Source of the DNA: a virus | DNA: 64,000 bases | Virus record (IMG/VR): IMGVR_UViG_3300050120_000210 | Location: 62,001 to 126,000 of that record | Reading direction: 5' to 3' (one strand) | Part shown: positions 30,376-41,785 of the stretch, one piece after another | Position numbering within the stretch: position 1 is the first letter of the stretch | Layout: each line of letters begins with the position of its first letter | Program-made: the position numbers and the translations under genes | The notes under the pieces: generated by a model | Seen by the model: the letters and a program-made list of their open reading frames with translations, nothing else | What the model was told of the DNA's origin: nothing | The model's database searches: none

Positions 30376-33300
30376 ATGGGCATCAAGTACGACGGTCTGA
30401 AACTTGTTTGGTTGCACCAGTTCGGGGGTTCGACGACTTTGCTGACGTGGGTCAGCCCGGATGAAGGTGATGTCGGCTCTTTTGTCGGCGGCGCCAAAGC
30501 ATTCATTCCCGCCGCAGTTCGTGTCATCAATGGCCCGCGCCCGACTTTCAGCTTGTCTTCGGGTTCTCTGCCCACGGGCCTTAGCCTCGATACTTCGAGC
30601 GGCGCGGTCTCGGGTATCCTCAACAACATCGTCGGAAGCTACTCCTACACCCTCAAGGCTCAAAGTGGTCAAGTCAGTGTTGAACGCACGTTCTCTGCAA
30701 ACGTCGCGGTCAACCAAGCACCTGTGTGGAACACTCCGGCCGGTTCGCTGGGCAGCCAATTCGACAATACGCCCGTCAACCTGACGCTCGACGCTGTCGA
30801 TCCTGAAGCTCAGCCCGTCACGTTCGCTCTGATCGCTGGTTCTCTGCCCGGCGGTCTGAACCTGTCCAACACCGGTGCGATCACCGGTCTGTTGAGCCCG
30901 GTCACCGACGACACGACGTTCTTCTTCACCCTGACCGCTTCGGATGGCGTGCTCAACACGCAACGTGCGTTCAGCTTCACTGCCCTGCTCGATCAAGCCC
31001 CGGTTTGGAGCACGCACGGCAATCTTGGCACGCCCATCGAAAGCAGTGCATTCACGTTCCCGCTGGTGGTCACTGGCGCCCGCGCTCTGACCTACACCGT
31101 CACTGGCGGCCAACTTCCCGTTGGTCTGACGTTGGATGCCAACACCGGCGTGATCTCCGGCACGACGCCCGCCGTCGCGCTCGACTCCACGTCTACTTTC
31201 ATCGTCAGCGCGTCGGATGGCGTGAAGGCTACGGCTCAAACTCTGTCCATCATCGTCAAGAAGAACCTTCCCCCGGTTTGGAGTTCGAGCGGCACGGTCG
31301 CGACTGATTTCGGCGGCAAGGCAGTCAACTTCAACCTCATCGCGGTCGATCCCAACGGTTCGTCCGTCACCTTCACGTTGGGCAATGGTTCGGTTCTGCC
31401 GGGCGACCTGACTCTGTCGAACACCGGTCTCATCAGCGGCAACCTGCCCGATGTGGTCGCGTCCACCGACTTCAGCTTCACGGCTGTTGCAAGCGATGGT
31501 CTGCTGACCACGCCTCGCGCCCTGAAGATTCGCACGCTCCTCAACCAACCTCCGGTTTGGGATACGGCTTCCGGCCTCTCCCCGGTTCTCGAAGAAATGG
31601 CGTTCACTCGCGTTGTGTCGGCTCACGACCCCGCTGGTGTCCAAGCAATTCACTATAAGCTGGCGAGTGGTTCCCTGCCCGATGGCGTGACGTTGTCCAA
31701 CAACGGCGTCATTAGCGGCACCCCCGGCACGGTGGTGTCTGACACCGAGTATGATTTCAACATCGAAGCGAACAACGGCGTCCTCGCGGCTTCGCAAGAT
31801 TTCACGCTCATCGTCGCCAAGAACGTGGCTCCGGTGTGGTCCAGCAACGCTGGCCTCATCAACACCGTCCAAGGTCTGTCGATCTATAACTATAACCTGT
31901 CGGGACACGACGGCAACGGCACCATCCCGGTCTACACTCTGACGGCTGGCGCTCTGCCGGACGGCATCTCACTGTCCACGAGCGGAACCCTGTCGGGTAC
32001 GGTCGGCAACGTCGCAAACGCCACGCAGTATGACTTCACCGTCGCTCTGAACGATGGCTTCAATGCACCAGTCGGCCGTAGTTTCTCGATCATCGTCACA
32101 CCGAACGCACTGCCGGTGTGGGTCACCAACTCGGGCACCATCGCTTCGGCTTTCGAAACGGCTCCGATCAGCGTCTTCATCAACGCGTTCGACCCGGAAG
32201 GCGCGCAGATCACCTACTACATGGTTGGTTCTTCGAAGCTGCCTGATGGCGTGTTCCTGAACGGGTCCACCGGTCTCATTTCCGGCTCCCTGCCGAACGT
32301 TACGGAAGACACTGACTTCTCGTTCAACATCTACGCGGATGACGGCACCCCGAACAACGCCCGCCGCGCTGCTCGTATTTTCACGATCCACACAGTCTTC
32401 AACTCGGCGCCCGTGTTCCAGACGCCCGCAAACCTTGGCACGAGCATCGAAGGCCGCAACTATTCGCTGCAACTGAGCGCCACTGGTGTCGGTAACGGCC
32501 CGATGATCTACACCCTGTCGTCTGGCACGTTGCCCGCTGGTCTGACCCTGTCCCGCAGTGGTCTGATCTCCGGCGTGCTTCCGGCAGCCGCAACAGATAC
32601 CGGCTACACCTTCACGGTCAATGCCTTCAACGGCATCAAGAACGCAACGCGTACCTTCACGCTGACGGTCGCCCACGATCTGCCCCCGGTGTGGACCAGC
32701 AACGCTGGCACGCTCGGCAGCTTCTTCGGCAACAACGCCTTCTCGATCCAACTGGCCTCGGCTGACCCGAATGGCGTTGGCGTCGTCTACTCGTTGGCGA
32801 ACGCCACGACTCTGCCCCACGGCGTCTCTCTGTCTACCGGTGGTTTGGTTTCCGGTTCGCTCGACATCGTCGCGAACAACACGACCTACAACTTCACCGT
32901 TCGTTCGTCGGATGGTGTCTTGAGCGCCGACCGCAGCTTCTCGCTCACCTCGCTCGCCGAAGTGGCGCCGAACTGGGTCACCCCGGCCGGTCAAATCGCA
33001 CAAGTGTTCAAGAACACGAGCTACAGCAGCTTCTTGGTCGCTGCCGATTCGCAACATCTTCCGATCACCTACACCGTTGTGTCTGGGTCTCTGCCCACTG
33101 GTCTGACGCTGAACGCCAACACCGGCTTGCTTGCCGGTATCACGGCCAACGTTAGCATCAACACCGAATACGATTTCACTGTCCGTGCATCGAACGGCAC
33201 GCTGACTTCCGACCGAGCCTTCTCGTTCGTCGTTCAATCGGTCGCAACACCAGCATGGGTCACACCGGCCGGGTCGCTGGGTTCGATCCTGTCCGGCTAC

Positions 33301-36300
33301 ACCGGTGTCTTCAGCATGGTTGCGACGGACCCGCAGGGCCTTTCGCTCACCTATAGCTTCATCTCCGGCACGTTGCCCGCTGGTCTGTCGTTCTCTGGCG
33401 GGGGCTCGGCCACCATTCAGAAGAGCAGCCCGAGCGCAACTGTTCCGGTCACGTCTTCGGATCAAACCTATAGCTTCACCGTCGAAGTCACCAACGGCTT
33501 CGTGCCGGTCCAGCGCACCTTCTCGATCACGATCCTGAAGAACCTACCGCCGGTCTGGGTTTCCCCGACTGCTGGCAGCCTCGGCACCCAAAACGAAGGC
33601 ACTTCCTTCACGGTCACCCTCGACGCAACTGACCCGGAATCGCAAGGCATCTTCTATCTGGTGTCGGCGGGTTCTCTGCCGAACGGTTTTGGCCTGAATG
33701 CCAACACCGGCGTCATCAGCGGCACCACGGGCACGGTCTCCAACACGACCACGTTCAACTTCACCATTGATGCAGACGACGGCAAGCAAACGACTTCGCG
33801 GGCCTTCAGCTTCACCACTACGTTCTCGTCCGCTCCGGCTTGGACGACGGCTTCTGGTTCTCTGGCGAGCCAACTCGAACAGACCCCGTTCTCCGTCACT
33901 GTTGCCGCCACGGCGGCTGGACAAGGTATCCACTACACGGTCGCCAACGCCAGCATTCTGCCCACCGGCTTGACCCTTGACGCAAACACGGGCGTCATCA
34001 GCGGCACCCTGCCGCCGGTGACCACCGACACCGTTGATTCGTTCGACTTGGTCGCCACATCGGTCGTGACAGGCAAGGCAACGACTCGCTCGTTCAGCAT
34101 CACCATCATCAACGATCTGCCGCCCGTTTGGAGCACGGCCGCTGGCCTGTTCCTCGACGATTTGGCTGGAACTTCGTTCACCAAGAGCCTGCTGGCCATC
34201 GACCCGAACGGCACCACCGTTACCTACACCATCGCCAATGGTACTCTGCCGGGTTCGGTGACCTTCAACCCCAACGCGGGTGGTGGCACGGCTTCGCTCT
34301 CCGGCACTCTGCCGACCGTTGCCAACAACACGACGTATGCGATCACGGTTGGCGCGTCTGATGGCGCCTCGCAAGTTAACCGCACCTTCTCCTTCACATC
34401 CGAACTGGATGTGCCGCCGGTGTGGTCCACGAATGCTGGCGTCCTCGCCAACGCTGCCCCGGAATTCTCGACGTTCTCGACCACCGTCACTGCGGTCGAT
34501 CCGAATGGTAAGGGCGTTGTCTATGGCCTCGCAAACAGCACGTTGCTGCCGACCGGCCTTTCGCTGCAAGCCAACAACGGTTTGATCTCCGGCACGCTCC
34601 CGGCAGTCGCCAACGCTCTGGCCAATGATACCTACAACTTCACCGTCCGTGCTTCGGATGGCGTGATGACCGCTGACCGCAACTTCTCCATCGTGGTGAA
34701 GCCGGATGCGGCACCGGTGTGGGTCACCAACGCTGGCTCTATCGGTAGCGTTCTCGAAAGCCAAACCTTCTCTACGCACCTCGTGGCAAGCGACCCCGAT
34801 GGCGATACCGTCACCTATTCGTTGACCAACGGCACCACGATGGCGCCGGGCTTCAGCCTACTCGCCAATGGTTTCGTTTCCGGCCGCGCTGGCACCACCA
34901 CGGTGGACACCAGTTATCCGTTTGATGTGGCCGCTTCGGATGGTCACAAGAGCACGAATCGTTCGTTCACTCTGACCCTGCAATTCGACACGACGAACCT
35001 CGACGCCAACTCCGCATCCGTCACCATGCTGATGCCGTTCGAAGGCACGCCGGGCTCTAACGCTCTGGTCGATCAGCTTGGTCACGTTATCACGGACAAC
35101 GGTGCGGTCATTTCGAGCACGCAAGTTCAGTTCGGCAACACTGCGGTGTTCTTCAACGGCTCTAGCTCGTTCACGACGCCGATGCTGCCCGACTTCAACA
35201 TGCTCAACGTTGGCGTCTACACCGTCGAATTCTGGCTCTTCCCGACCGAGAACTCCTCGACCGAATATCTGATTTCCGAAAACGCTCTCGGAAACGACAC
35301 CAACGTGAATGCTACCTACTGGGGCATCAAGAAGTCAGGCACGTCTTATGCTCTGAATGTTGGTCCGCAAACCCTGATTAACGCCAGTAGTGGTCTCATT
35401 TCGGTCGCGGGCGGCACGGTGCTTCTCAACCAATGGCAACATATCGCCGTTTGTAAGAGCGCGGCAGGCACGAAGACCTTCCTCAACGGTGTGAACATCG
35501 GCACGGCAGCCATCAATGGCACGTCCGGTAACACGGCCACGAACCTCGTCGTTGGCCTAGGCTTCACCGGTTATATGGATGATCTTCGCATCACCAATGC
35601 AGCCCGTTACTCGGCAAACTTCACACCCGGCAAGGCCCCGGCTATCCCCGTGTGGGTCACCCCGGCAAACACCGTGCTGGTCACCGGCAGCGAAGGCAAT
35701 TCGATCACGAACGCCGTGGCGCTCTCCTTCACCGATTCATCCGGTCTCGGTATCAAGAACTACGTCACCGTTGGCGCTCTGCCGACTGGTGTGACACTTG
35801 ATACTTCCAACGGCACCGTGGTTGGTGTCATCCCGCAGGCTGTCCAAGGTGGCCAGATCACGCTCACAGCGCAAGGTAAGGATGGCAACAACAACCTGAC
35901 GGCCGCGCGTAACTTCATCATCCAATCGAACGCGCTGTCGGCCCCGAGTGACCTGCAAGTTAGTTGGCGCTTCAACAAGCAGACTTCCGCGAGCGGTTTC
36001 TTGGCCGACATTGGCAATAGCGGATTCGGAACACCGACTGCTGTGGGCACCTCATTTTCGTATGTGGCTGCTCCGAGCCCGCATGGAACAGACACCGCGC
36101 TTCAGTTCAACGGACAAACGGCAATGTATATGTCCGACACCACGAACCTGCGGTTCTTGGAGCATAGCAATTGGACCATTGAGATGTGGGTCTGGATGTC
36201 GGATTTCACTGCCGGTAAGAGCGTTGGAACACGTCTGCTCAGCATTGGCGATGGCGCCAATGGCGGGAATGGTATTTTCTGGTTCACCGGTGGCACCGGT

Positions 36301-39300
36301 GCAATCGCGGGCATCTACCAAAACACATATTCTTCGACGTTCCCGCAACCGACAAATGGCGCGTGGAATCACATGGCGCTTGTTCGTAACGGGAACCAAA
36401 TTACTGCCTACACCAACGGTGTTGCCGGGGCTCCGGGCACCATTACCGGAGAAGTGCCTGCCAACAATTTCGACAACTTGGGATTGGCCATCAACGGTCA
36501 CTGGCAAGCGTCGCCTACCGCAACCTTCTCGGTTGCTGGAACTATTGTGCGCGGTCTGAACATGTGGAGCACTTCGAAATACAACACCCCATTCACGCCG
36601 GTTTGGGATGACTTCCTCACGCCGGTTTGGGCGAACGCATCTGCGAATATCGCCAATGGTCTCGACGGCAACTCGTTCAATGCATCAGTCCTCGCATCTT
36701 CGTTTGGCAATACCTCCGTCACCTATGCGGTTAGCAATGCCGGGACGATGCCTGCTGGTTTGAACCTCGTGTCGAACGGCTACGTGTATGGCACGATTCC
36801 GACCTTCAACGCCAATGCTCCGGCGACGAGTTTCTCGCTCATCGCCACGGACACGAACGCGCGGATCACCCCGCCCAAAACATTCACGGTTACTTCGCTC
36901 GATGCAAAACCGGTTTGGGTCAGCAATGGTTCGCTTGGCAACAACACCTCTAACGCAACGGTCAGCCTGCAATTGGTCGCGACCGACCCGCGTGGTGATG
37001 TTCCGGTAACCTATGCTGTCGCCAATGGCGCTATTCCGGCTGGATTGACCTTGAACTCGAATGGTTTGATTACGGGTTCGCTCACTTTCCAGACGACGGA
37101 TACGGTTTCGTCCTTCACGGTTAATGCAGTCAACCATTCCGGCAAGTTCTCGATCTCTAATTCGCTTTCCTACACCGTGTTCACCGACTTCGATGTGAAT
37201 TTTGCGAACACAATGACATTGCTCCATGCCGATGGGAACTTCACGAACAGCGGCAACAGCACTGTCACATGGTCGGCTGGTGGCACTGCCACTGTGCAGA
37301 ACAGTGTTGTCAAGTTCGGCACTGGTGCATTCAGTACGACGGGCGTGGCCACTTCTTGGGTCCGTTCGTCTAACCTGTCCTCGCTATACAATCTGGGCAC
37401 TCGACCCTTTACCACGGAGTTCTGGGTCAACGTCGGTGGGTTCGTAAATACAAGCGGAGCTTGGCAGGCGGCCATTCTATTCTATGGTTTGGGAAACACG
37501 ACTGCCGGTAACCAAGGTAACGGTTTCGGTGTATTCGTGACCGGAACATCTGCGACCAGCGGTATTGTTAGCGTCGGTGCAGGCGGCTGGAACGCGGCTG
37601 GTACGGCTCAAAGCTTCTCGTTCGGTGGCAATATCACCGCCAATTTGAACCAATGGTATCACGTTGCTGCTCAACGTGACGCAAGCAACAATTTCTCTCT
37701 TTACTGGGATGGACAATTGGTTGGTGCAACAACTGCGGCAGTGACGGTTGGCCCGAATTTCACTACTTCTTATGTGTGGAACATCGGCACGTTGGCATCT
37801 GTTAGCGGATTTGAATATCCTCTCGTTGGTAAAGTCGATGACGTTCGTATCACTTACGATGTCGCTCGCTACACTGGAAACTCTATTACTGTTCCGAACA
37901 AGGCGTTCCCGAACACTGGACCTATTGCTCCTGTGTTCACTTCGCCAGTTTCCTTGGGAACTTCAACCAAGCTCGCCGTGGTCAATACTACCGTGGTCGC
38001 CACCGCAAGTGTCGCTAACGCTACACCAATTACGTATTCTCTCGTTTCCGGGTCTCTTCCGGGCACCGCGACATTGGCCAGCAATGGCTTGATTAGCGGC
38101 CTCGCTGCGAACGTTGTCACGGATACCGTGGACACTTTTACTATTGCAGCAGCCGACACGCAAACCCACATCAGCAATAAGACTTTCACATATACAACAT
38201 TGGTTGCCGGGGATCAGTTCTTCAGCAACGTGTCATTGCTTATCCACGGTGAAACAACCGCAAACAACGGTGTTGTCATTGACTCCGTTGGGGTCAATAC
38301 ATTCTCCACAAACAACGCAGCAAACGTCTCGACCGCCGCTTCGAAGTTCGGCAATTCGGCTGTTTTCTTCAACGGAGCGAACAGCACGACAAACGTCATG
38401 AAGGGCCTTCAAGGGCCTCCGACTTGGTTATCCAATTGGTTGTCGGGAACCGATTTCACGCTCGAAGCGTGGATCAACCCCACCGATCTCCCGAACCTGA
38501 CCGGCGGCGTCAACAAGACAGTCATCATGTGCGTTGCCAACCCGTCAACACTTGCCAACTACTGGCAATGGACGCTTTCGGGCTCGAACGCGACGACGAT
38601 CACCAATATGGATTGGGTCACTTTGACCCCCGGCACTGTGACCGATTTCCATACGACCGTCCCGGCTGGTTCGATTCCGATGAACGCTTGGACGCACATT
38701 GCGCTGACTCGCGCAAACGGTGTTGTACGCGGGTTCGTTAATGGTGTGTTGCTAGGCAACTCCATTGTTAACACCTCTGCATATAATGGTCCATCCTCTT
38801 TGTTCTTCGAACTCGGCGGCGAAACGCTAACTGGTGCTCCGGGTAACTTCCATGGTTACATGGATGAAGTCCGCATCACCACCGGCACCGCGCGCTATAC
38901 TGCAAACTTCACAGTGAGCGCGAATGCATTCCCGAACTTGCTCGACCCTAGCCCGATTTGGGCGAACTCGGGCTCGCTTGGTTTTGCCTACAAAAACAGC
39001 GCGATCAACGTTCAACTTGCGGCAAACTCTCCGATCAACGCCGTACCGCTTACCTACAGCTTGCTGTCTGGTTCGTTGCCGGGGACCGCTACACTCTCCA
39101 ACAGCGGATTGCTCTCGGGTGTGACAAGCAACGTGTCTACGGATACTGTGAGCACGTTCACACTTCGTGCAACGGACGTATTGGCACACACCACCGACCG
39201 CACGTTCACCTATACAACGGTCGCAAATGCCGATGTCAATTTCGGTTTGACCTCCGCACTGTTCCACATGGAAGATACCCCAAACAGTTCGAGCACCACC

Positions 39301-41775
39301 GATACGTTCACCGATGCAACGGGCCGGACCACGATGGTCAAGTCTGGAACCACTGCCACGACTTCGACGGCGACTGCCAAATTCGGTAATTCGGCGATGT
39401 ATTTCGCGGGGGCTACTAGCCAAGCAACCACAGGCTGCGCGCAGTCAACCGTCAACGCCGCAGGCTTTGGCTTCGGAACCAACGATTTCACTGTTGAATC
39501 GTGGGTTAACGTGAGTTCATTCCCGTCAACTGCGGTCGTGGCTACCTATAACAGCCCCACCACGGCCACTGTGACGAACGTCAATATTTCGTGGATTCTT
39601 CAGCTTACCGGGAACGCGACGACTATCACGGGGATCGATTTCTACAACCAAGGCGACACCCATATCGCTAACACCGTGGTCTCCGATCTGCGTGTTACTG
39701 GTCTGAATATTCCGACCAAGACTTGGACTCACTTCGCGATCACACGTCAGGGTCAAAACCTGCGGGCCTTCGTGAACGGAACGGTTGTCGGCTCCACAAT
39801 TATCACGGCCGGATTTAGTTATCCCACCATCTCGGGCAATACTTTGCAACTCGGCGGCGCCGTGGTTCCGGGCTTTGCTTCGATCTTGGATGGTTATCTC
39901 GACGAAGTTCGCATCTCCAACGGTGTTGCTCGCTATACCGCCAACTTCAGCGTGCAAACGTCGCCGTTCCCGAGCCTGATCGATCCTAGCCCGGTTTGGG
40001 CGAACTCGGGGTCGCTGGGTAGTGCTCTCCACAATAGCCCGATCAGCTTGCAATTGGTGGCGAACACCACCAACGCTGCCCCGGTTACTTACACCGTGCA
40101 ATCGGGCGCTCTGCCGGGCACTGTTACGCTCGCCAGCAATGGTCTCGTGTCGGGTGTTACCGGAAATGCAGCTACGGACACGGTGAGCACTTTCACTGTT
40201 CGTGCGACAGATACGCTGACGCGTTTCACCGATCAAACGATGTCGTATACGACCATCGCAAATTCGGACGTGTTCTACAGCAACGTGTCTCTTTTGCTTC
40301 ACGCGGAAGACACACCGAACGGCACAACTATCGCGGATTCCAGCGGTAAGCAGACCTTCACTAAAAACTCGGCAAGTGTTTCGACTGCCAATCAGAAGTT
40401 CGGTAATTCTGCACTGTTCTTCAATGGTGCAAATACGGCACTAATGGTTTCGACATCCAACCCGCCGGGTATCAGTTTCCCTACCGGAACCGATTTTACT
40501 GTCGAAATGTGGTTCAACATGACTAGCAACGGCGGAAGCAAATCAGCCGTTATGCTCGCGCATGGTCCGAATGCATTCAATCCCGCCAATACGAACAATA
40601 TTTGGTGCATTCAGATTGATGCAACGGCACCCGGTATTCAAGACATCCAGCTATACAATGGCGCTGGTGGAAATGGCGTGTCGGCTAACGTTACCAATCT
40701 TCCCTATGGAACATGGCATCACATCGCCTTTGCCCGTCAGGGTGGCACACTCCGTGTCTTTGTCAACGGCGTTCTGAATAACACGAACCCGAATACCTTC
40801 AACTATGTCGGCAGTGCTGCAACAGCACTGACCGTGGGTGGATTGAATGTTGAAGCCTTTAGCTTGAACATGAATGGTTACATGGATGAGGTTCGTATCA
40901 CCAACGGTGTTGCTCGCTATGTCTCTAATTTCTCGGTCGCCACATCGGCATATCCGAACCTTCAAGACCCGACGCCGATTTTCACGACTAACGCGGTTAC
41001 TTTCACGGTCGCCAATGCGGTGAACGTCAGCAACTCTGTGGTCGCCAATTCGCCTGTCAACCGGTCGCTCACCTATACACTGACCTCCGGTTCTCTAGCG
41101 AATGGCACAACGATGTTGAGCAACGGTCTGATTACCGGCCAACCGTTCTCGGTGGGCAATTCGGTCTTCACCGTTTCGGCGGCAATCACGGATGCTCCGA
41201 ACTCGTTCACGCCGACGACTCAGACGATCACCTACAACGTGGTCTCGGCCGGTTGGGCAACTGCTCTTGGCGATACTGTGACCCTGCCGTCTTACCTGAG
41301 CCCGGTGTATACCGCTACAACTGGCAACAACTCCAACGGCTTCGGTGTGTTCAGCAACCTTCTTCCGGCAACTGGACAATACTTCATCGACGTTACCTTG
41401 GCCAGTGGTCAAGATTCGTCACCGGCGTCGGTTGGTTTCTTGGGCTTGTCTACAGTGGCAACCGGCTTCAACTTCAATACCTCTGCCAACTATAAGGCTT
41501 GGTATTACACGGGAGCTTGGTTCGGTGATGCAACGACGGTATCGTCTGGTGACTCGTCCAACCTCATCACCGGCACCTATCGTATCGCCATCGACCGCAC
41601 CAACGGCCTGTTCTACATGCAACGGACCAGCGGAACACCTTCGACCGTCCGTTCAGCCCACCTTCCGGGCTCCGGCAATCTCTTCCTGATGATGCTTCCG
41701 CAAAGCACCTTCAGAGTTCCGGGTGTGACGATCATCAACGGTGGCATCCAAGCTGGCCACGGTGGTCTCTACTAA
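30376..41775 (+). CDS. Giant Ig/LamG repeat adhesin, probable tail fibre or virion surface protein
   Basis: 3799 residues from ATG 30376 (MGIKYDGLKLVWLHQ); an in-frame GTG at 30295 would lie across the late promoter. Residues about 90-1535 are some 16 tandem putative-Ig (He_PIG) repeats of about 95 residues with core PVW-x-T-x-x-G-x-LG and LP-x-GL-x-L-x-x-x-TG-x-ISG. From 1535 on, six LamG/ConA-like modules (about 1535-1755, 1853-2078, 2268-2516, 2610-2856, 2950-3203, 3295-3533) alternate with seven more Ig repeats. Each LamG shares KFGN-[ST]-A-[VM]-[FY]-F and MDE-[VL]-RIT-x-G-x-ARY. The last 175 residues look SPRY-like (FGVFSNLLPATGQYFIDV). No signal peptide. It likely binds host surface sugars. 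It is a single-gene late unit with its own terminator. Confidence 0.9.
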   Translation: MGIKYDGLKLVWLHQFGGSTTLLTWVSPDEGDVGSFVGGAKAFIPAAVRVINGPRPTFSLSSGSLPTGLSLDTSSGAVSGILNNIVGSYSYTLKAQSGQVSVERTFSANVAVNQAPVWNTPAGSLGSQFDNTPVNLTLDAVDPEAQPVTFALIAGSLPGGLNLSNTGAITGLLSPVTDDTTFFFTLTASDGVLNTQRAFSFTALLDQAPVWSTHGNLGTPIESSAFTFPLVVTGARALTYTVTGGQLPVGLTLDANTGVISGTTPAVALDSTSTFIVSASDGVKATAQTLSIIVKKNLPPVWSSSGTVATDFGGKAVNFNLIAVDPNGSSVTFTLGNGSVLPGDLTLSNTGLISGNLPDVVASTDFSFTAVASDGLLTTPRALKIRTLLNQPPVWDTASGLSPVLEEMAFTRVVSAHDPAGVQAIHYKLASGSLPDGVTLSNNGVISGTPGTVVSDTEYDFNIEANNGVLAASQDFTLIVAKNVAPVWSSNAGLINTVQGLSIYNYNLSGHDGNGTIPVYTLTAGALPDGISLSTSGTLSGTVGNVANATQYDFTVALNDGFNAPVGRSFSIIVTPNALPVWVTNSGTIASAFETAPISVFINAFDPEGAQITYYMVGSSKLPDGVFLNGSTGLISGSLPNVTEDTDFSFNIYADDGTPNNARRAARIFTIHTVFNSAPVFQTPANLGTSIEGRNYSLQLSATGVGNGPMIYTLSSGTLPAGLTLSRSGLISGVLPAAATDTGYTFTVNAFNGIKNATRTFTLTVAHDLPPVWTSNAGTLGSFFGNNAFSIQLASADPNGVGVVYSLANATTLPHGVSLSTGGLVSGSLDIVANNTTYNFTVRSSDGVLSADRSFSLTSLAEVAPNWVTPAGQIAQVFKNTSYSSFLVAADSQHLPITYTVVSGSLPTGLTLNANTGLLAGITANVSINTEYDFTVRASNGTLTSDRAFSFVVQSVATPAWVTPAGSLGSILSGYTGVFSMVATDPQGLSLTYSFISGTLPAGLSFSGGGSATIQKSSPSATVPVTSSDQTYSFTVEVTNGFVPVQRTFSITILKNLPPVWVSPTAGSLGTQNEGTSFTVTLDATDPESQGIFYLVSAGSLPNGFGLNANTGVISGTTGTVSNTTTFNFTIDADDGKQTTSRAFSFTTTFSSAPAWTTASGSLASQLEQTPFSVTVAATAAGQGIHYTVANASILPTGLTLDANTGVISGTLPPVTTDTVDSFDLVATSVVTGKATTRSFSITIINDLPPVWSTAAGLFLDDLAGTSFTKSLLAIDPNGTTVTYTIANGTLPGSVTFNPNAGGGTASLSGTLPTVANNTTYAITVGASDGASQVNRTFSFTSELDVPPVWSTNAGVLANAAPEFSTFSTTVTAVDPNGKGVVYGLANSTLLPTGLSLQANNGLISGTLPAVANALANDTYNFTVRASDGVMTADRNFSIVVKPDAAPVWVTNAGSIGSVLESQTFSTHLVASDPDGDTVTYSLTNGTTMAPGFSLLANGFVSGRAGTTTVDTSYPFDVAASDGHKSTNRSFTLTLQFDTTNLDANSASVTMLMPFEGTPGSNALVDQLGHVITDNGAVISSTQVQFGNTAVFFNGSSSFTTPMLPDFNMLNVGVYTVEFWLFPTENSSTEYLISENALGNDTNVNATYWGIKKSGTSYALNVGPQTLINASSGLISVAGGTVLLNQWQHIAVCKSAAGTKTFLNGVNIGTAAINGTSGNTATNLVVGLGFTGYMDDLRITNAARYSANFTPGKAPAIPVWVTPANTVLVTGSEGNSITNAVALSFTDSSGLGIKNYVTVGALPTGVTLDTSNGTVVGVIPQAVQGGQITLTAQGKDGNNNLTAARNFIIQSNALSAPSDLQVSWRFNKQTSASGFLADIGNSGFGTPTAVGTSFSYVAAPSPHGTDTALQFNGQTAMYMSDTTNLRFLEHSNWTIEMWVWMSDFTAGKSVGTRLLSIGDGANGGNGIFWFTGGTGAIAGIYQNTYSSTFPQPTNGAWNHMALVRNGNQITAYTNGVAGAPGTITGEVPANNFDNLGLAINGHWQASPTATFSVAGTIVRGLNMWSTSKYNTPFTPVWDDFLTPVWANASANIANGLDGNSFNASVLASSFGNTSVTYAVSNAGTMPAGLNLVSNGYVYGTIPTFNANAPATSFSLIATDTNARITPPKTFTVTSLDAKPVWVSNGSLGNNTSNATVSLQLVATDPRGDVPVTYAVANGAIPAGLTLNSNGLITGSLTFQTTDTVSSFTVNAVNHSGKFSISNSLSYTVFTDFDVNFANTMTLLHADGNFTNSGNSTVTWSAGGTATVQNSVVKFGTGAFSTTGVATSWVRSSNLSSLYNLGTRPFTTEFWVNVGGFVNTSGAWQAAILFYGLGNTTAGNQGNGFGVFVTGTSATSGIVSVGAGGWNAAGTAQSFSFGGNITANLNQWYHVAAQRDASNNFSLYWDGQLVGATTAAVTVGPNFTTSYVWNIGTLASVSGFEYPLVGKVDDVRITYDVARYTGNSITVPNKAFPNTGPIAPVFTSPVSLGTSTKLAVVNTTVVATASVANATPITYSLVSGSLPGTATLASNGLISGLAANVVTDTVDTFTIAAADTQTHISNKTFTYTTLVAGDQFFSNVSLLIHGETTANNGVVIDSVGVNTFSTNNAANVSTAASKFGNSAVFFNGANSTTNVMKGLQGPPTWLSNWLSGTDFTLEAWINPTDLPNLTGGVNKTVIMCVANPSTLANYWQWTLSGSNATTITNMDWVTLTPGTVTDFHTTVPAGSIPMNAWTHIALTRANGVVRGFVNGVLLGNSIVNTSAYNGPSSLFFELGGETLTGAPGNFHGYMDEVRITTGTARYTANFTVSANAFPNLLDPSPIWANSGSLGFAYKNSAINVQLAANSPINAVPLTYSLLSGSLPGTATLSNSGLLSGVTSNVSTDTVSTFTLRATDVLAHTTDRTFTYTTVANADVNFGLTSALFHMEDTPNSSSTTDTFTDATGRTTMVKSGTTATTSTATAKFGNSAMYFAGATSQATTGCAQSTVNAAGFGFGTNDFTVESWVNVSSFPSTAVVATYNSPTTATVTNVNISWILQLTGNATTITGIDFYNQGDTHIANTVVSDLRVTGLNIPTKTWTHFAITRQGQNLRAFVNGTVVGSTIITAGFSYPTISGNTLQLGGAVVPGFASILDGYLDEVRISNGVARYTANFSVQTSPFPSLIDPSPVWANSGSLGSALHNSPISLQLVANTTNAAPVTYTVQSGALPGTVTLASNGLVSGVTGNAATDTVSTFTVRATDTLTRFTDQTMSYTTIANSDVFYSNVSLLLHAEDTPNGTTIADSSGKQTFTKNSASVSTANQKFGNSALFFNGANTALMVSTSNPPGISFPTGTDFTVEMWFNMTSNGGSKSAVMLAHGPNAFNPANTNNIWCIQIDATAPGIQDIQLYNGAGGNGVSANVTNLPYGTWHHIAFARQGGTLRVFVNGVLNNTNPNTFNYVGSAATALTVGGLNVEAFSLNMNGYMDEVRITNGVARYVSNFSVATSAYPNLQDPTPIFTTNAVTFTVANAVNVSNSVVANSPVNRSLTYTLTSGSLANGTTMLSNGLITGQPFSVGNSVFTVSAAITDAPNSFTPTTQTITYNVVSAGWATALGDTVTLPSYLSPVYTATTGNNSNGFGVFSNLLPATGQYFIDVTLASGQDSSPASVGFLGLSTVATGFNFNTSANYKAWYYTGAWFGDATTVSSGDSSNLITGTYRIAIDRTNGLFYMQRTSGTPSTVRSAHLPGSGNLFLMMLPQSTFRVPGVTIINGGIQAGHGGLY
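30640..34980 (+). repeat. Tandem array of about 16 Ig-like repeats inside the adhesin
   Basis: Repeat unit about 285 nt. Each starts near P-[VA]-W and ends near [AS]-x-DG-x-x-x-x-x-R-x-F. The units differ in sequence, so the array is old rather than a recent slippage product. Confidence 0.85.
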
Positions 41776-41785
41776 AACCAAGATG

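Noticed and set aside
30220-33465. Long minus-strand frames (up to 560 codons) opposite the adhesin
   Set aside because: They are antisense shadows created by the codon bias of the Ig repeats and are made of low-complexity Arg/Asp/Gly sequence.
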